Assembly (NCBI GenBank): GCA_041390905.1 | Contig: JAWKPA010000014.1 | Location: 186,001 to 250,000, forward strand | Direction: 5' to 3' | DNA: 64,000 bases | From: JACKCD01 sp041390905 | GTDB taxonomy: Bacteria > Chloroflexota > Anaerolineae > Promineifilales > Promineifilaceae | Part shown: positions 44,477-55,201 of the stretch, one piece after another | Numbering within the stretch: the stretch's first letter is position 1 | Layout: each line of letters starts with the position of its first letter | Translations under genes and position numbers: made by a program | The notes under the pieces: model-generated | What the model saw: only the letters and a program-made list of their open reading frames with translations | The model's database searches: none | Told to the model about the DNA's origin: nothing

Positions 44477-45706
44477 CTATATATGGTGCAACGCCTCGGC
44501 CGGCTCGTTGTGGGATGCTTGCCAGGCAGGAATCAGCGAAGCAAGGGCGGCGATAAAGACAACCATCACGCCATAGTAGGCAATGTTGACCAGCGGGATG
44601 CTGGGATAGAGGCGGCTGCCCAGCAGTGCCGTCAGGTCGCCAGTTCCCTGGGCATAAGACAGGTCAATGCCAACCCGCGCCACGACCCAAACCAGCAGCC
44701 AACTGACCAAACAGCCCAGTACACCGCCAACTACGCCAATAAACATCCCTTCCAGCAAAAACAGCCCCATGATTTGCCGCCCTTTCATGCCCAATGCAGC
44801 CAGCACGCCCATTTCGCGGGTGCGTTCATAGGCAGCCATGAGCATGAGGTTGAGGATGCCGATGGCGGCCATGAGCAGGACGATGAAGCCAATAACGGCC
44901 GTTGCTGCCCCCTTGGTTGCCAATGTCTCCCGTATCTCCGGCCGCAGCGTATCAAAGGAATCAATCTCGTAATTGGGCAGCTCGGGTGCCAGGCTGCGAA
45001 TGAGCGCATCCTCCTGCCCCACCGCATCCAGCGTAATCGTCACTTCCGTTTCCTGCTCCCGCAGATTGTAAAGCCGCTGTGCCGTGGGCAAATTGATGTA
45101 GACCAGCCCTTTTTCCGCATCCCCCAGCCCCAGACTGTAGATGCCGACAATGGTCATGGTAGCCTGACGCATGGATTGATCCTTGCGCTGCCCCAGCAGC
45201 GTCACCCGGTCGCCAACGGCCACGTTTAGCAGCGTTGCCATCTCCTGCCCAATGAGGATGTTTTCTTCATCGTCACCCTGCAAAAAACGGCCGTTAACGA
45301 TATTGGCCGCAATCAAACTAACCGCCACCTCGCTTTCCGGCTGAATAGCGGTAATGCTCACCGGATACGCCCCTTCGCGGTTGCTGACCATGCCGCCAGT
45401 GTTGATGCGCTTGGCAACGGCCACCACGTTGGGTTTGGTCTGCACTTTTTCAATGACAAGATCGGCGTTATCAAGAGGGAGCAGGGGCAGGCGGCTGGAT
45501 TTATCGCGGAAGCCGGGGGCGTGTACCTGGACGTTGCCGCCGTATAGCCGCACGGCGTTGCCATAAATGGCCTGGTCGGAGCCTCTGATGGCGGCATCCA
45601 TAAAGATGAGCAGAATGAGACCCAGGATAATGGCGACGGTGGCGATGAGGGTGCGCCGCCAGTTGCGCCAGACGTTACGCCAAGCCATTTTGACGTATTG
45701 GTTCAT
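44477..45706 (-). CDS. FtsX-like ABC transporter permease
   Basis: A 409-residue partner of the permease at 43162, with the same layout: N-terminal TM near 16-38 (RRTLIATVAIILGLILLIFM), MacB-like periplasmic domain, and C-terminal helices with YERTREMGVLAALGMKGRQI. It is the first gene of the three-gene unit. Good GGAGG lies before the ATG. Two unlike permeases and one ATPase match the LolCDE-type organisation. Confidence 0.92.
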   Translation of the reverse strand: MNQYVKMAWRNVWRNWRRTLIATVAIILGLILLIFMDAAIRGSDQAIYGNAVRLYGGNVQVHAPGFRDKSSRLPLLPLDNADLVIEKVQTKPNVVAVAKRINTGGMVSNREGAYPVSITAIQPESEVAVSLIAANIVNGRFLQGDDEENILIGQEMATLLNVAVGDRVTLLGQRKDQSMRQATMTIVGIYSLGLGDAEKGLVYINLPTAQRLYNLREQETEVTITLDAVGQEDALIRSLAPELPNYEIDSFDTLRPEIRETLATKGAATAVIGFIVLLMAAIGILNLMLMAAYERTREMGVLAALGMKGRQIMGLFLLEGMFIGVVGGVLGCLVSWLLVWVVARVGIDLSYAQGTGDLTALLGSRLYPSIPLVNIAYYGVMVVFIAALASLIPAWQASHNEPAEALHHI

Positions 45707-45749
45707 TCGTCTACCTCCTTGTATCTAAACCAAACAGACAGTCACCTTA

Positions 45750-45837
45750 GGAATGGGAATTAAATAACTGTCCATTTAGAAGTTCAACTTCTTCTGAGAA
45801 GTTGAACTTCTTGCGCCACTTATTTAATCTTCGTTCC
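45750..45837. mobile_element. Full-length 88-bp MITE-like palindromic element with TTA duplications
   Basis: Arms GGAATGGGAATTAAATAA and TTATTTAATCTTCGTTCC enclose the GAAGTTCAACTTC hairpin. The 3-bp repeat TTA is at both borders (45747-45749 and 45838-45840). It is the cleanest copy of this family. The region 45838-46220 holds two AACGGCCGTT copies and no gene. Confidence 0.82.
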
Positions 45838-46158
45838 TTATCATATCACAAACAATTTGTACGCCGATGACAGGAATGTGGCAAGTGACATTTATCACCA
45901 AATCGCTTTTTCAGGGTTTGTGATGTTTAGCGTGGGGCAAACGGCCGTTTGTCACTTCCCTCTCCCTCCCCCTCATGGCATACTGGCATCATACGTCATT
46001 GTGTCTTCACGCAACTCGCAGCACCAAACCACGTACAGGGTAACAGGGTTGATAAGAGGGTGACGGTGAAAAAACGGCCGTTATCCCCCATCTTCTCCAC
46101 CTTACCAGCGGCAACGCACACCACAACGCATAACAAATAATCAAAGACTTCGCAGATT

Positions 46159-46200
46159 TCACCGATTTATCTGTGTTCGTCCGTGGTCGTCCGCGTCCAA
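46159..46200. repeat. 'gttcgtccgtgg' repeat
   Basis: TTATCTGTGTTCGTCCGTGG and TCGTCCGCGTCC words lie just before the LiaF-like pair's ribosome site. Confidence 0.45.
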
Positions 46201-46220
46201 TTTTTTACAGGAGGTCTATC

Positions 46221-46781
46221 ATGAACGGTGAAAACAACGTTCAGCAGATAAAAAAGCAAGATTCCCGCCTCGTTCCCATTCTCTTTGGCGGATTCCTGAT
46301 CCTCATCGGTCTCCTCTTCCTGCTCACCTCGCTCTTCAACATCCACATCGGAGCCTACTTATGGCCGTTCTTCATGATCATTCCCGGCCTGTTCCTCGTT
46401 GGCTATGCCATGACCAGTGAAGCCAACGGCGAAGCCGCCGTCATCATCGGCAGCATCTTTACCGCCATCGGGCTGCTGCTGCTCTTCCAACTGGTGACAG
46501 GCTTCTGGGCAAGCTGGGCCTATGCCTGGGCATTGGTAGCACCAACGGCCGTTGGCCTGGGTCTCATGCTCTGGGGCTATCGCTTCAGCCGGGAAGAATC
46601 TATCAAAAGCGGCAAGGATTTAACCAGAATCGGCCTTCTACTCTTTATCGCCTTTGGTGTCTTCTTTGAACTCATCATCGGCATTAGCGGATTTGGCATG
46701 GCACACTATGTTTGGCCGCTGCTTATCATTGGCCTGGGGCTGTGGATTCTGGTAAAGAACCTGCGGCCGGCGTGGCAATAG
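46221..46781 (+). CDS. Multi-pass membrane protein, LiaI/LiaF-like
   Basis: A 186-residue protein from ATG 46221 with AGGAGG upstream. Hydrophobic segments: about 22-40 (LFGGFLILIGLLFLLTSLF), 45-65, 78-98, 105-125, and two more near 145-185. The ISGFGMAHYVWPLLIIGLG end is like the LiaI-LiaF-TM region of envelope-stress proteins. It precedes and is probably co-translated with the LiaF-like gene. Confidence 0.7.
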   Translation: MNGENNVQQIKKQDSRLVPILFGGFLILIGLLFLLTSLFNIHIGAYLWPFFMIIPGLFLVGYAMTSEANGEAAVIIGSIFTAIGLLLLFQLVTGFWASWAYAWALVAPTAVGLGLMLWGYRFSREESIKSGKDLTRIGLLLFIAFGVFFELIIGISGFGMAHYVWPLLIIGLGLWILVKNLRPAWQ

Positions 46782-46790
46782 GTGAAAAAT

Positions 46791-47843
46791 ATGTCTGATA
46801 CAACCGTTCGCCAACCGCGACGAGAAGCACCCTCAATGGTAGGGCCTCTCGTTCTCATTGTGCTTGGCATCTACTTTTTGCTCTACAACATGGGCATTTT
46901 GCCCAGCTTCAACTGGTGGGCATTGGCTCGCTTCTGGCCGCTCATGCTGATCTTTGCCGGAGCTAACATTCTGGTGCGTCAACTGCGGCAGCCATTTGGC
47001 AGCCTGTTCAGCCTGCTGGTCGGGATTCTTGCCATTGCTACCTTTGGCTATCTGGTCTTCTTCACCGCCCCAACCGCACCGCGCTGGCCGCTCTTTAGCT
47101 TCGGCCAAACCGAATTCAACACCGACCACATCACATTCCCTGTCAGTGGCGCAGATGTGAGCAAAGCAACTGTCCATATTACCACCGATGTGCCAGGGCT
47201 AAACTTGTATGCTTTGGAAGACAGTCAGCAGATTATCGAAGGGGATGTGACTTATTTTGATGAGCTGATTTTTGACACCAGCCGCATTGGAAGCGAGGCC
47301 AAGGTGGAGCTAAACACAAGCCAGCAGCAAGGGGTATGGCTTTTTAATCCCGGCAGTTGGCGCAATATGGGTATGCTGGATCGGTGGGAGGTGGGGCTTA
47401 ACGGCCGTATTCCCACCGCCCTCGTCCTCTCCCTCAACGCCAACGCCTCCGACCTTGACCTGCGACAGCTAACGCTGACCCAGCTTCAGGTGGAAGCCAA
47501 CGCCAGCCGCGTTACCATGCTGCTGCCTAACGGCAGCTACATGAGCGACATTCAGACAAATGCTGGTACAATGGAACTGACGCTGCCGGCCGAAGGGCAG
47601 CAAGATTTACTAATTGGCATGAGTGCCGGAAACATGGTGGTGCATGTGCCAGCGGATCGGGCGGTGCAATTTACGGTGGATCGGGCTGTGGGTAGTTTTA
47701 ATGTGGAAAACGGCCGTTTAACCCGCATCTCCCAAAACGACAACAACGAAGTGTGGCAAAGCGACAACTTCAACACCGCCACCGATCCCCTCCGCGTCCG
47801 CCTCACCATTTCCGCCGGTAACGTCCGCGTCTACAGCGATTAG
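46791..47843 (+). CDS. LiaF/DUF4097-like envelope-response protein
   Basis: A 350-residue protein from ATG 46791 (AGGTGA upstream). Residues 18-100 contain three membrane helices (VGPLVLIVLGIYFLLYNMGI, FWPLMLIFAGANILV), then a beta-rich 'toast-rack' domain (DLDLRQLTLTQLQVEANASR and LPAEGQQDLLIGMSAGNMVV). This arrangement is found in LiaF-like cell-envelope response regulators. It lies 9 bp after the membrane gene and before a NatA-type exporter set, perhaps regulating it. Confidence 0.72.
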   Translation: MSDTTVRQPRREAPSMVGPLVLIVLGIYFLLYNMGILPSFNWWALARFWPLMLIFAGANILVRQLRQPFGSLFSLLVGILAIATFGYLVFFTAPTAPRWPLFSFGQTEFNTDHITFPVSGADVSKATVHITTDVPGLNLYALEDSQQIIEGDVTYFDELIFDTSRIGSEAKVELNTSQQQGVWLFNPGSWRNMGMLDRWEVGLNGRIPTALVLSLNANASDLDLRQLTLTQLQVEANASRVTMLLPNGSYMSDIQTNAGTMELTLPAEGQQDLLIGMSAGNMVVHVPADRAVQFTVDRAVGSFNVENGRLTRISQNDNNEVWQSDNFNTATDPLRVRLTISAGNVRVYSD

Positions 47844-47866
47844 GCGCAGTTTATCTGTCAGAATTT

Positions 47867-47938
47867 TGAACCGCAAAGTTCGCAGAGGGCGCAAAGAAAA
47901 AGAAGACGTAAAATCTTTGCGCCCTCTGCGGTTCAATT
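47867..47938. repeat. GCAGAGGGCGCAAAG inverted repeat
   Basis: GAACCGCAAAGTTCGCAGAG and its complement CTTTGCGCCCTCTGCGGTTC frame an A-rich centre between the LiaF-like and NatA-like genes. Confidence 0.75.
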
Positions 47939-47944
47939 GTTTAT

Positions 47945-48847
47945 ATGCACACAATCATTGTTTCCCACCTCGCCAAAGGATTTGGTGCCGTTCAAGCCGT
48001 GGCCGATGTCTCCTTCACCGTCAGCCCTGGCGAAGTTTTTGGGCTGCTGGGGCCAAACGGCGCGGGCAAAACTACCACCCTGCGGCTGATGATGGACATT
48101 TTCAAGCCCGACGCGGGCGAAATTGCCATCTTTGGCGGCGACCTCACTCTGGACAAAAAGCGGCGCATTGGCTATTTGCCCGAAGAGCGCGGCCTGTATA
48201 AAGAGGAAAAGCTGGAAACCACCCTCCTCTATCTGGCGCAGCTAAAAGGCGTGGACGAAAAAACGGCGCGGCAGCGGCTGGGCGAATGGCTGGAGCGGCT
48301 CGATTTGGCCGAACAGCGGCAGCAAAAAATCCAAACCCTGAGCAAGGGAATGCAGCAAAAGGCGCAAATTATCGCCACGCTGCTGCACGACCCCGATCTG
48401 ATTATCATTGACGAACCGTTTTCCGGGCTTGACCCGGTGAATACCCGGCTGGTGAAGCAGATTTTTGAGGAGCAGCGGGCGGCCGGTAAAACCATCATCA
48501 TGTCCACGCACCAGATGCACCAGGTGGAAGCGTTGTGTAACCGCATTGTGCTGATCAACCGGGGGCGCAGCGTGCTGTATGGGCTGGTCAACGAAATCAA
48601 GCGCAACTTTGCCGGAAACGCCATTGTGCTGGAAGGGCAAGGGGATTTTAGCCAGGTGCCGGGGGTGCTGGATGTGCGCCACCACAATGGCACCTGGGAA
48701 ATGGGGTTGCAAGTTGGCACCGACCCGCAAGCCGTGTTGCAACAACTGTTGGCGCAACCCACCAACCGCATCACCCGCTTTGAACTGGCCGAGCCGTCGC
48801 TGGATGATATTTTTGTGCAGGTGGTGGGGGGAAGAAGTAATCAGTAA
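47945..48847 (+). CDS. NatA-type ABC transporter ATP-binding protein
   Basis: A 300-residue ATPase. Walker A LLGPNGAGKTTTLRLMMDIF, signature LSKGMQQKAQIIATLLHDPD, Walker B LIIIDEPFSGLDPVN, H-loop STHQM, and a C-terminal DUF4162-like extension. LSKGM rather than LSGGQ is common in NatA/Ccm-type exporters. It serves the two permeases following at 48914 and 50204. The GGTAATCAGT repeat starts at its stop codon. Confidence 0.93.
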   Translation: MHTIIVSHLAKGFGAVQAVADVSFTVSPGEVFGLLGPNGAGKTTTLRLMMDIFKPDAGEIAIFGGDLTLDKKRRIGYLPEERGLYKEEKLETTLLYLAQLKGVDEKTARQRLGEWLERLDLAEQRQQKIQTLSKGMQQKAQIIATLLHDPDLIIIDEPFSGLDPVNTRLVKQIFEEQRAAGKTIIMSTHQMHQVEALCNRIVLINRGRSVLYGLVNEIKRNFAGNAIVLEGQGDFSQVPGVLDVRHHNGTWEMGLQVGTDPQAVLQQLLAQPTNRITRFELAEPSLDDIFVQVVGGRSNQ

Positions 48848-48902
48848 TCGGTAATCGGTAATCAGTACTGGTCACTGATTACCGATTACTGATTACCGAT
48901 TG
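48837..48902. repeat. GGTAATCAGT inverted repeat
   Basis: AGTAATCAGTAATCGGTAAT and the complementary GTCACTGATTACCGATTAC fold on each other. The first words include the last two codons and the stop of the ATPase gene. Confidence 0.75.
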
Positions 48903-48913
48903 CCGGACGGCAT

Positions 48914-50113
48914 ATGAACAACTTCTGGCTTGTGGCAAAACATGAATACCGGCGGATGGTGCTGCGACGGGCGTTTGTGCTGACGACGCTGCTGATTCCG
49001 CTGGGGATGGCGGCGGTGATTGGGCTGGCGATTTTGGTGGGGGAGAGTACGGCGGATAAACGGCCGTTAGGCTACGTAGACCACACCCACCAGCTCGACC
49101 CCACCCTGTGGCAAAACCAGCCCGACGCCACCGTAGAGCTGCGCCCCTTTCCCGACGAAGCCACCGCCCAGGCAGCACTGGAAAACGGCGACATACAAGC
49201 CTTCTTTGTCCTGCCCGCCACCTACCCCAACCCGCGCCAAACCGACCTCTATTTTATGGAAGAGCCGCCCAACGGCGATATCTGGGGCGCTTTTGATGAC
49301 TTTGTGCGCCTCAACTACACCCGGCAGCTAGACCCCGCCCTGCGGCAGCAGCTTCTCGATGGCCCAGCCGTCATCGTTAACGACCTCGACAGCGGCCGCA
49401 CTTTTAGCTCGGCCAGCATCATCAACATCATCCTCCCCTTCTTTGCCACCTTCATCTTCTTCATCGCCACCATGTCGGCCTCCGGCTACATGATTCAGGT
49501 GGTGGCTGACGAAAAAGAGAACCGCACCATGGAAATCATGCTCACCTCGCTTTCTCCCTTCCAGCTTATCGGCGGCAAAACCATCGGTCTGCTGGGGGTG
49601 GCACTGACGCAGCTTGGCATCTATGGGCTAACGGTGGTGGTGGGGCTGCTGGCTGCCCAACCGTTTGTGCCAATGCTGCAAACGGCCGTTATTCCCTGGG
49701 CCTACCTCCTCATCATGGCCCTCTTCTTCCTCCCCGCCTTCGCCCTCATCGCCGGCATCATGGTCGCCATCGGCAGCATCGTCCCCAACCTGCAGCAAGG
49801 GCAACAGGTGGCCGGGCTGCTCAACTTTCTGTTTATTTTGCCCATCTTTCTTCTCGCTATCATCATCGAAAATCCCAATGCACCGCTGGCGGTTGCCTTC
49901 ACCCTCTTCCCCACCACCGCCTTCCTCACCGTCTCGCTGCGCTGGGGGCTGGGGTCGGTGCCGCTATGGCAGCTTGGGGCAAGCTGGGTTATTTTGGTAA
50001 TAACGGCCGTTTTTGCCGTCTGGGTCGCCTCGCGCATCTTTCGTATTGGCATGTTGCAATATGGTCAGCCGCTGTCGTGGAAAACGGCCGTTGCTGCCCT
50101 CCGCAGCAGTTAA
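48914..50113 (+). CDS. NatB-like ABC transporter permease (ABC-2 type)
   Basis: A 399-residue permease. TM1 lies at about 20-45 (RAFVLTTLLIPLGMAAVIGL), a 130-residue outer loop (GYVDHTHQLDPTLWQNQ), then five helices from about 175 (NIILPFFATFIFFIATMSAS; EKENRTMEIMLTSLSPFQLI is the conserved ABC2 segment). With the ATPase and the permease at 50204 it forms a Na+/drug-type exporter. The product exported is unknown. Confidence 0.9.
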   Translation: MNNFWLVAKHEYRRMVLRRAFVLTTLLIPLGMAAVIGLAILVGESTADKRPLGYVDHTHQLDPTLWQNQPDATVELRPFPDEATAQAALENGDIQAFFVLPATYPNPRQTDLYFMEEPPNGDIWGAFDDFVRLNYTRQLDPALRQQLLDGPAVIVNDLDSGRTFSSASIINIILPFFATFIFFIATMSASGYMIQVVADEKENRTMEIMLTSLSPFQLIGGKTIGLLGVALTQLGIYGLTVVVGLLAAQPFVPMLQTAVIPWAYLLIMALFFLPAFALIAGIMVAIGSIVPNLQQGQQVAGLLNFLFILPIFLLAIIIENPNAPLAVAFTLFPTTAFLTVSLRWGLGSVPLWQLGASWVILVITAVFAVWVASRIFRIGMLQYGQPLSWKTAVAALRSS

Positions 50114-50159
50114 AAGACCGATGACCGACGACAGACGACCAACGACCAACAGGCCATCA

Positions 50160-50194
50160 TTCATCCGCGTTCGTCCGCGTTCGTCCGCGTCCCA
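50160..50194. repeat. CGTTCGTCCG tandem repeat
   Basis: Three CGTTCGTCCG or CGTCC words in tandem directly before the second permease gene. Confidence 0.5.
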
Positions 50195-50203
50195 TTCCAA
50201 CCT

Positions 50204-51463
50204 ATGAAAACCATCTGGCTAGTCATCAAACACGACGTCGCCTTCGTCCTCCGGCAACGCTCCTTCTGGATCATGACCCTGCTCATGCCCGCCCTGCTCA
50301 TGGGAACCAACGCCTACCTCGCCACCCAGAACAACGCCCCCGCCACCCCAACCACCCCCGCCTCCGCCGACCAATCCACCCCACCCCGCATTGGGCTGGT
50401 TGACCACGCCAACCTCATCACCCTCACCCCCGACGACCTCCCACCCCACCTTTTCCTCCCCTTCCCTGACGAAACCACCGCCCAGGCTGCCCTCGACCAG
50501 GGCGACATCACCCAATACGTTGTCATCCCCGCCGACTTTACCGATGGCGGCGAAATTGTCATTTACGACCGGGGATTCCAGCTTTTGAGCGGCGGCGACA
50601 GCAGCAGCGTCGCCTTTAACGGCAGCTATGATTGGGCCTTGACCTATCTCATCACCGCCAACCTGACCGGCGACACCCAGCTTGCCGCCGTAGTGCAAAA
50701 CCCCACCCCCCGCGCCGCCACCCAAATGCACCGCCTACAGCCCCCCGCCTCTGCCGATGAAAGCAGCAACCTGGGTATGGCAATCATCGTCGCCCGCGTC
50801 ATGCCCTACCTGTTCTACTTCCTGCTCATCATGGGGGGCAGCTACATGATGCGAAGCGTGGTGGCGGAAAAAGAGAACCGCACCGTGGAAATTTTGCTGC
50901 TCAGTCTGGATCCAACGCAGCTTATGATTGGCAAAATCATCGCCATGAGCGTCATCGTTGCCATTCAGCTCGTTGTTTGGGTCGGCGGCGGCATGTTGAT
51001 TCTAAATCGCGCCGCCACGGTGATGCAGTTTACCTCCTTTGCCTTCCCGTCCGGCTTTTTTGTTTGGGCCATGCTCTTTTTGCTGCTAGGCTACCTGCTT
51101 TTTGCCGCCATCATGTCGGCCGTGGGGGCGTTGGCAACCAATGCCCGCGAAGGGGGGCAAGCCATCTGGATCCTGGTCATTCCGCTGATGCCCACGCTGA
51201 TGTTTGGGCCACTTTTTGCCGAAGAGCCAAACCATCCGCTCGTTGTCGCCCTCAGCCTCTTCCCGTTTAGCTCCCCCAGCGCAATGGTCACGCGGCTGGC
51301 AGTGGGCGATGTGCCTGCTTGGCAGCTTCTGGTCAGCGTGCTGGCCCTGGTTGGCACCACCTATTTGTTTATTGTGCTGGCCGGCCGCTTCTTCAAATCA
51401 GGCAACTTGCTGTCAGATACGGCGTTTAGCTGGCGGCGGCTGGCTTCTGGTTGGAAGGGATAA
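50204..51463 (+). CDS. NatB-like ABC transporter permease (ABC-2 type)
   Basis: A 419-residue paralogue of the preceding permease: N-terminal TM (LRQRSFWIMTLLMPALLMGT), large loop (RIGLVDHANLITLTPDDLPP), VVAEKENRTVEILLLSLDPT and six C-terminal helices. Its loop repeats the FPDETTAQAALDQGDI pattern seen in the first permease (FPDEATAQAALENGDI), so the two arose by duplication. No strong ribosome site; it may be coupled to transcription of the first. Confidence 0.88.
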   Translation: MKTIWLVIKHDVAFVLRQRSFWIMTLLMPALLMGTNAYLATQNNAPATPTTPASADQSTPPRIGLVDHANLITLTPDDLPPHLFLPFPDETTAQAALDQGDITQYVVIPADFTDGGEIVIYDRGFQLLSGGDSSSVAFNGSYDWALTYLITANLTGDTQLAAVVQNPTPRAATQMHRLQPPASADESSNLGMAIIVARVMPYLFYFLLIMGGSYMMRSVVAEKENRTVEILLLSLDPTQLMIGKIIAMSVIVAIQLVVWVGGGMLILNRAATVMQFTSFAFPSGFFVWAMLFLLLGYLLFAAIMSAVGALATNAREGGQAIWILVIPLMPTLMFGPLFAEEPNHPLVVALSLFPFSSPSAMVTRLAVGDVPAWQLLVSVLALVGTTYLFIVLAGRFFKSGNLLSDTAFSWRRLASGWKG

Positions 51464-51558
51464 AGGCTGGTAAAATCGCGCTCATTATTTTTTGACAGGA
51501 TTTACAGGATTTACAGGATTCAAGGCTGGTTCCCGTACTCTGCGTAAACTTGGGCAAA

Positions 51559-51590
51559 ACGTTCAACTTCTCCGAAGAAGTTGAACGTTT
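51559..51590. repeat. GTTCAACTTC palindrome before P1 peptidase gene
   Basis: AACGTTCAACTTCTCCGAAG and AAGTTGAACGTT are near-perfect arms; the peptidase start lies 8 bp downstream, so the hairpin may affect translation. Confidence 0.65.
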
Positions 51591-51598
51591 CAATAGAT

Positions 51599-52684
51599 AT
51601 GATGAAGCGCATCCGTCTCCGCGACCTCGGCATTAGCCTGGGTCACTTTCCCCCTGGTCCCCATAACGCCATTACCGACGTACCCGGTGTCACCGTCGGC
51701 CACAGCACCGTCATCTATGACGAGCCGCGCCTTGCCCGTACCGGCGTGACGATGGTGCTGCCACGCGGCGGCGACGAATGGCACAACTATTGCTTCGCTG
51801 GCTACCACTCCTTTAACGGCAACGGCGAAATGACCGGCATTCCCTGGCTGGAAGAGTCCGGGATGCTTGGCTCCCCCATCGGCATCACCAACACCCACCA
51901 AGTCGGCGTTGTGCGCGACACGCTGGTCGAAATTTCCGAATCGCTGGGGTATCTCGACAGCTTTTTGCTGCCGGTGGTGGCCGAAACCTACGACGGTTGG
52001 CTCAACGACATCAACGCCTTTCACTTGACCAAAGACCACGCCCTGGCAGCGTACCGCAACGCCGCTGGCGGCGCGGTGGCCGAGGGCAACGTCGGCGGCG
52101 GCACGGGGATGATTTGCCACGAGTTCAAAGGGGGCATTGGCACGTCGTCGCGGGTGGTGGCTCTAGCCGAAGGCGACTATGTGCTGGGGGTGCTGGTGCA
52201 GGCTAACTATGGCGACCGCAAGCTGTTCCGCGTGGATGGCGTACCGGTGGGTCGGCTGATTGCGGAGGAAGATGCACCCCGGCCGGACTGGAAACGGCCG
52301 TTACTCCCCTCCAGCTCCATCATCGTCATCATCGCCACCAACGCCCCCCTCATCCCCACCCAGTGCCAGCGGCTGGCGCGGCGAGCCACCGTCGGGCTGT
52401 CTCGCGTGGGCGGCACCGGTCACAACGGCAGCGGCGACATCTTCCTGGCCTTCTCCACCGGCAACCATCTGCCCGCCAAAAGCGACACCTTCCTGCGTCC
52501 CCTCCACATGCTACCCCATCGCCAAATGGACGACCTCTTCGACGCTACCGCCGAAGCCGTTGAAGAAGCGATCATCAACGCCCTCTGCGCCGCCGAAACC
52601 ATGACCGGCTTCCACAACCACACCGTCCATGCCCTGCCTCTGGATAAGTTGCAGGGGATTATGGAGCAGTATCAATTACGGTAA
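51599..52684 (+). CDS. P1-family peptidase (DmpA-like aminopeptidase)
   Basis: A 361-residue self-processing Ntn-like hydrolase. ITDVPGVTVGHSTVI, the central FKGGIGTSSR (the GTSS at 181-184 contains the expected autocleavage nucleophile), VGGGTGM ahead of it and NGSGDIFLAFSTGNHL towards the end fit DmpA and related D- or L-aminopeptidases. The start ATG 51599 is tentative because no good ribosome site is visible; ATG 51602 and upstream TTG 51581 are alternatives. Confidence 0.88.
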   Translation: MMKRIRLRDLGISLGHFPPGPHNAITDVPGVTVGHSTVIYDEPRLARTGVTMVLPRGGDEWHNYCFAGYHSFNGNGEMTGIPWLEESGMLGSPIGITNTHQVGVVRDTLVEISESLGYLDSFLLPVVAETYDGWLNDINAFHLTKDHALAAYRNAAGGAVAEGNVGGGTGMICHEFKGGIGTSSRVVALAEGDYVLGVLVQANYGDRKLFRVDGVPVGRLIAEEDAPRPDWKRPLLPSSSIIVIIATNAPLIPTQCQRLARRATVGLSRVGGTGHNGSGDIFLAFSTGNHLPAKSDTFLRPLHMLPHRQMDDLFDATAEAVEEAIINALCAAETMTGFHNHTVHALPLDKLQGIMEQYQLR

Positions 52685-52770
52685 TCGGTAATCAGTGATC
52701 AGTAATCGGTTGACTGATTACCGTACACGAAGTGGTCGTGCAACGACATTACTGATTACCGACGACTTCC
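52680..52770. repeat. GGTAATCAGT inverted repeat
   Basis: GGTAATCGGTAATCAGTGAT is followed by GACTGATTACCGTACACGAA and ATTACTGATTACCGACG. It begins at the P1 peptidase stop. Confidence 0.7.
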
Positions 52771-52776
52771 CAAACT

Positions 52777-54423
<1,647 letters not shown>

Positions 54424-54441
54424 CAGCCTGTTGGAAAAAGA

Positions 54442-54488
54442 AAACGGATACGCGGATAACGTGGATCGGAGCGGATTTTCGCGGACAA
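54442..54488. repeat. CGCGGAT-type repeat
   Basis: GGATACGCGGATAACGTGGA and GGAGCGGATTTTCGCGGAC belong to the same family as the 42289 repeat. Confidence 0.6.
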
Positions 54489-54584
54489 AAAGTATCTTCT
54501 CAATATCCCAGGGTAAACAAAGCGTAAGCGGTTAACTGACCCCGCATTGCAGATTTACAACTCTGCCGCAACTTATTGAAAGGA

Positions 54585-54660
54585 TTCGTTTACTCGTTTC
54601 TAATTCGTTGACAGTTTTCGCACAGCAACAACGAATAACAACGAATAAACGAATCTTTTT
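54585..54660. repeat. ACGAATAA-type inverted repeat
   Basis: GATTCGTTTACTCGTTTCTA is followed by CAACGAATAACAACGAATAA and ACGAATC words. It lies between the convergent pgi and DUF1003 genes and may act as a terminator. Confidence 0.6.
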
Positions 54661-54668
54661 CTCCCTTT

Positions 54669-55160
54669 TTACGGCGTATCGTTAAAGGTAGGAGACCCTG
54701 CGGTTAAATTTAGCTGAGAGCGCAACTGGGCTAATTCTTCGTGAATCTCGGCCAGGGCCGCATTTTGCGCTTCCAAATGCGTCAAGACAGCCCGGATTTC
54801 CTCTTCGGCCTTTTGGTTAATCATAAAATCATTGTGCGCCTCCACCCGGTCACGCGCCGCCTGCCGATTTTGGCTCATCATAATGACCGGGGCGGTGAAG
54901 GCCGCTTGCAGCGACATTACCAGATTCATCAGGATAAACGGGTAGGGATCCCAATGGTTAATCCAGGCGGTGACGTTTAAGATGGCCCACAGCACCAGCA
55001 AAAAGCTTTGCCCAATGATAAAACGCCAGGAACCAACGGCCGTTGCCACCCAATCAGAAGCACGCTCCCCCCACGTCTCCTGGGCATCAATCAAAGTATT
55101 GACATTGGCAACCGGGGGATGAGCATGTGAAAAGGGTTGGGGAAAGGTCAATCGTTTCAT
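54669..55160 (-). CDS. DUF1003 membrane protein
   Basis: A 163-residue protein with two adjacent helices at about 45-65 (SWRFIIGQSFLLVLWAILNV) and 75-95, between them AWINHWDPYPFILMNLVMSL, followed by QAAFTAPVIMMSQNRQAARD and a long coiled coil (NQKAEEEIRAVLTHLEAQNA). This is the DUF1003 layout. Function is unknown. Confidence 0.9.
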   Translation of the reverse strand: MKRLTFPQPFSHAHPPVANVNTLIDAQETWGERASDWVATAVGSWRFIIGQSFLLVLWAILNVTAWINHWDPYPFILMNLVMSLQAAFTAPVIMMSQNRQAARDRVEAHNDFMINQKAEEEIRAVLTHLEAQNAALAEIHEELAQLRSQLNLTAGSPTFNDTP

Positions 55161-55201
55161 AAAAATCTGCGTCCTGTTTCACTTCTTCAGGCAAGCCATG
55201 T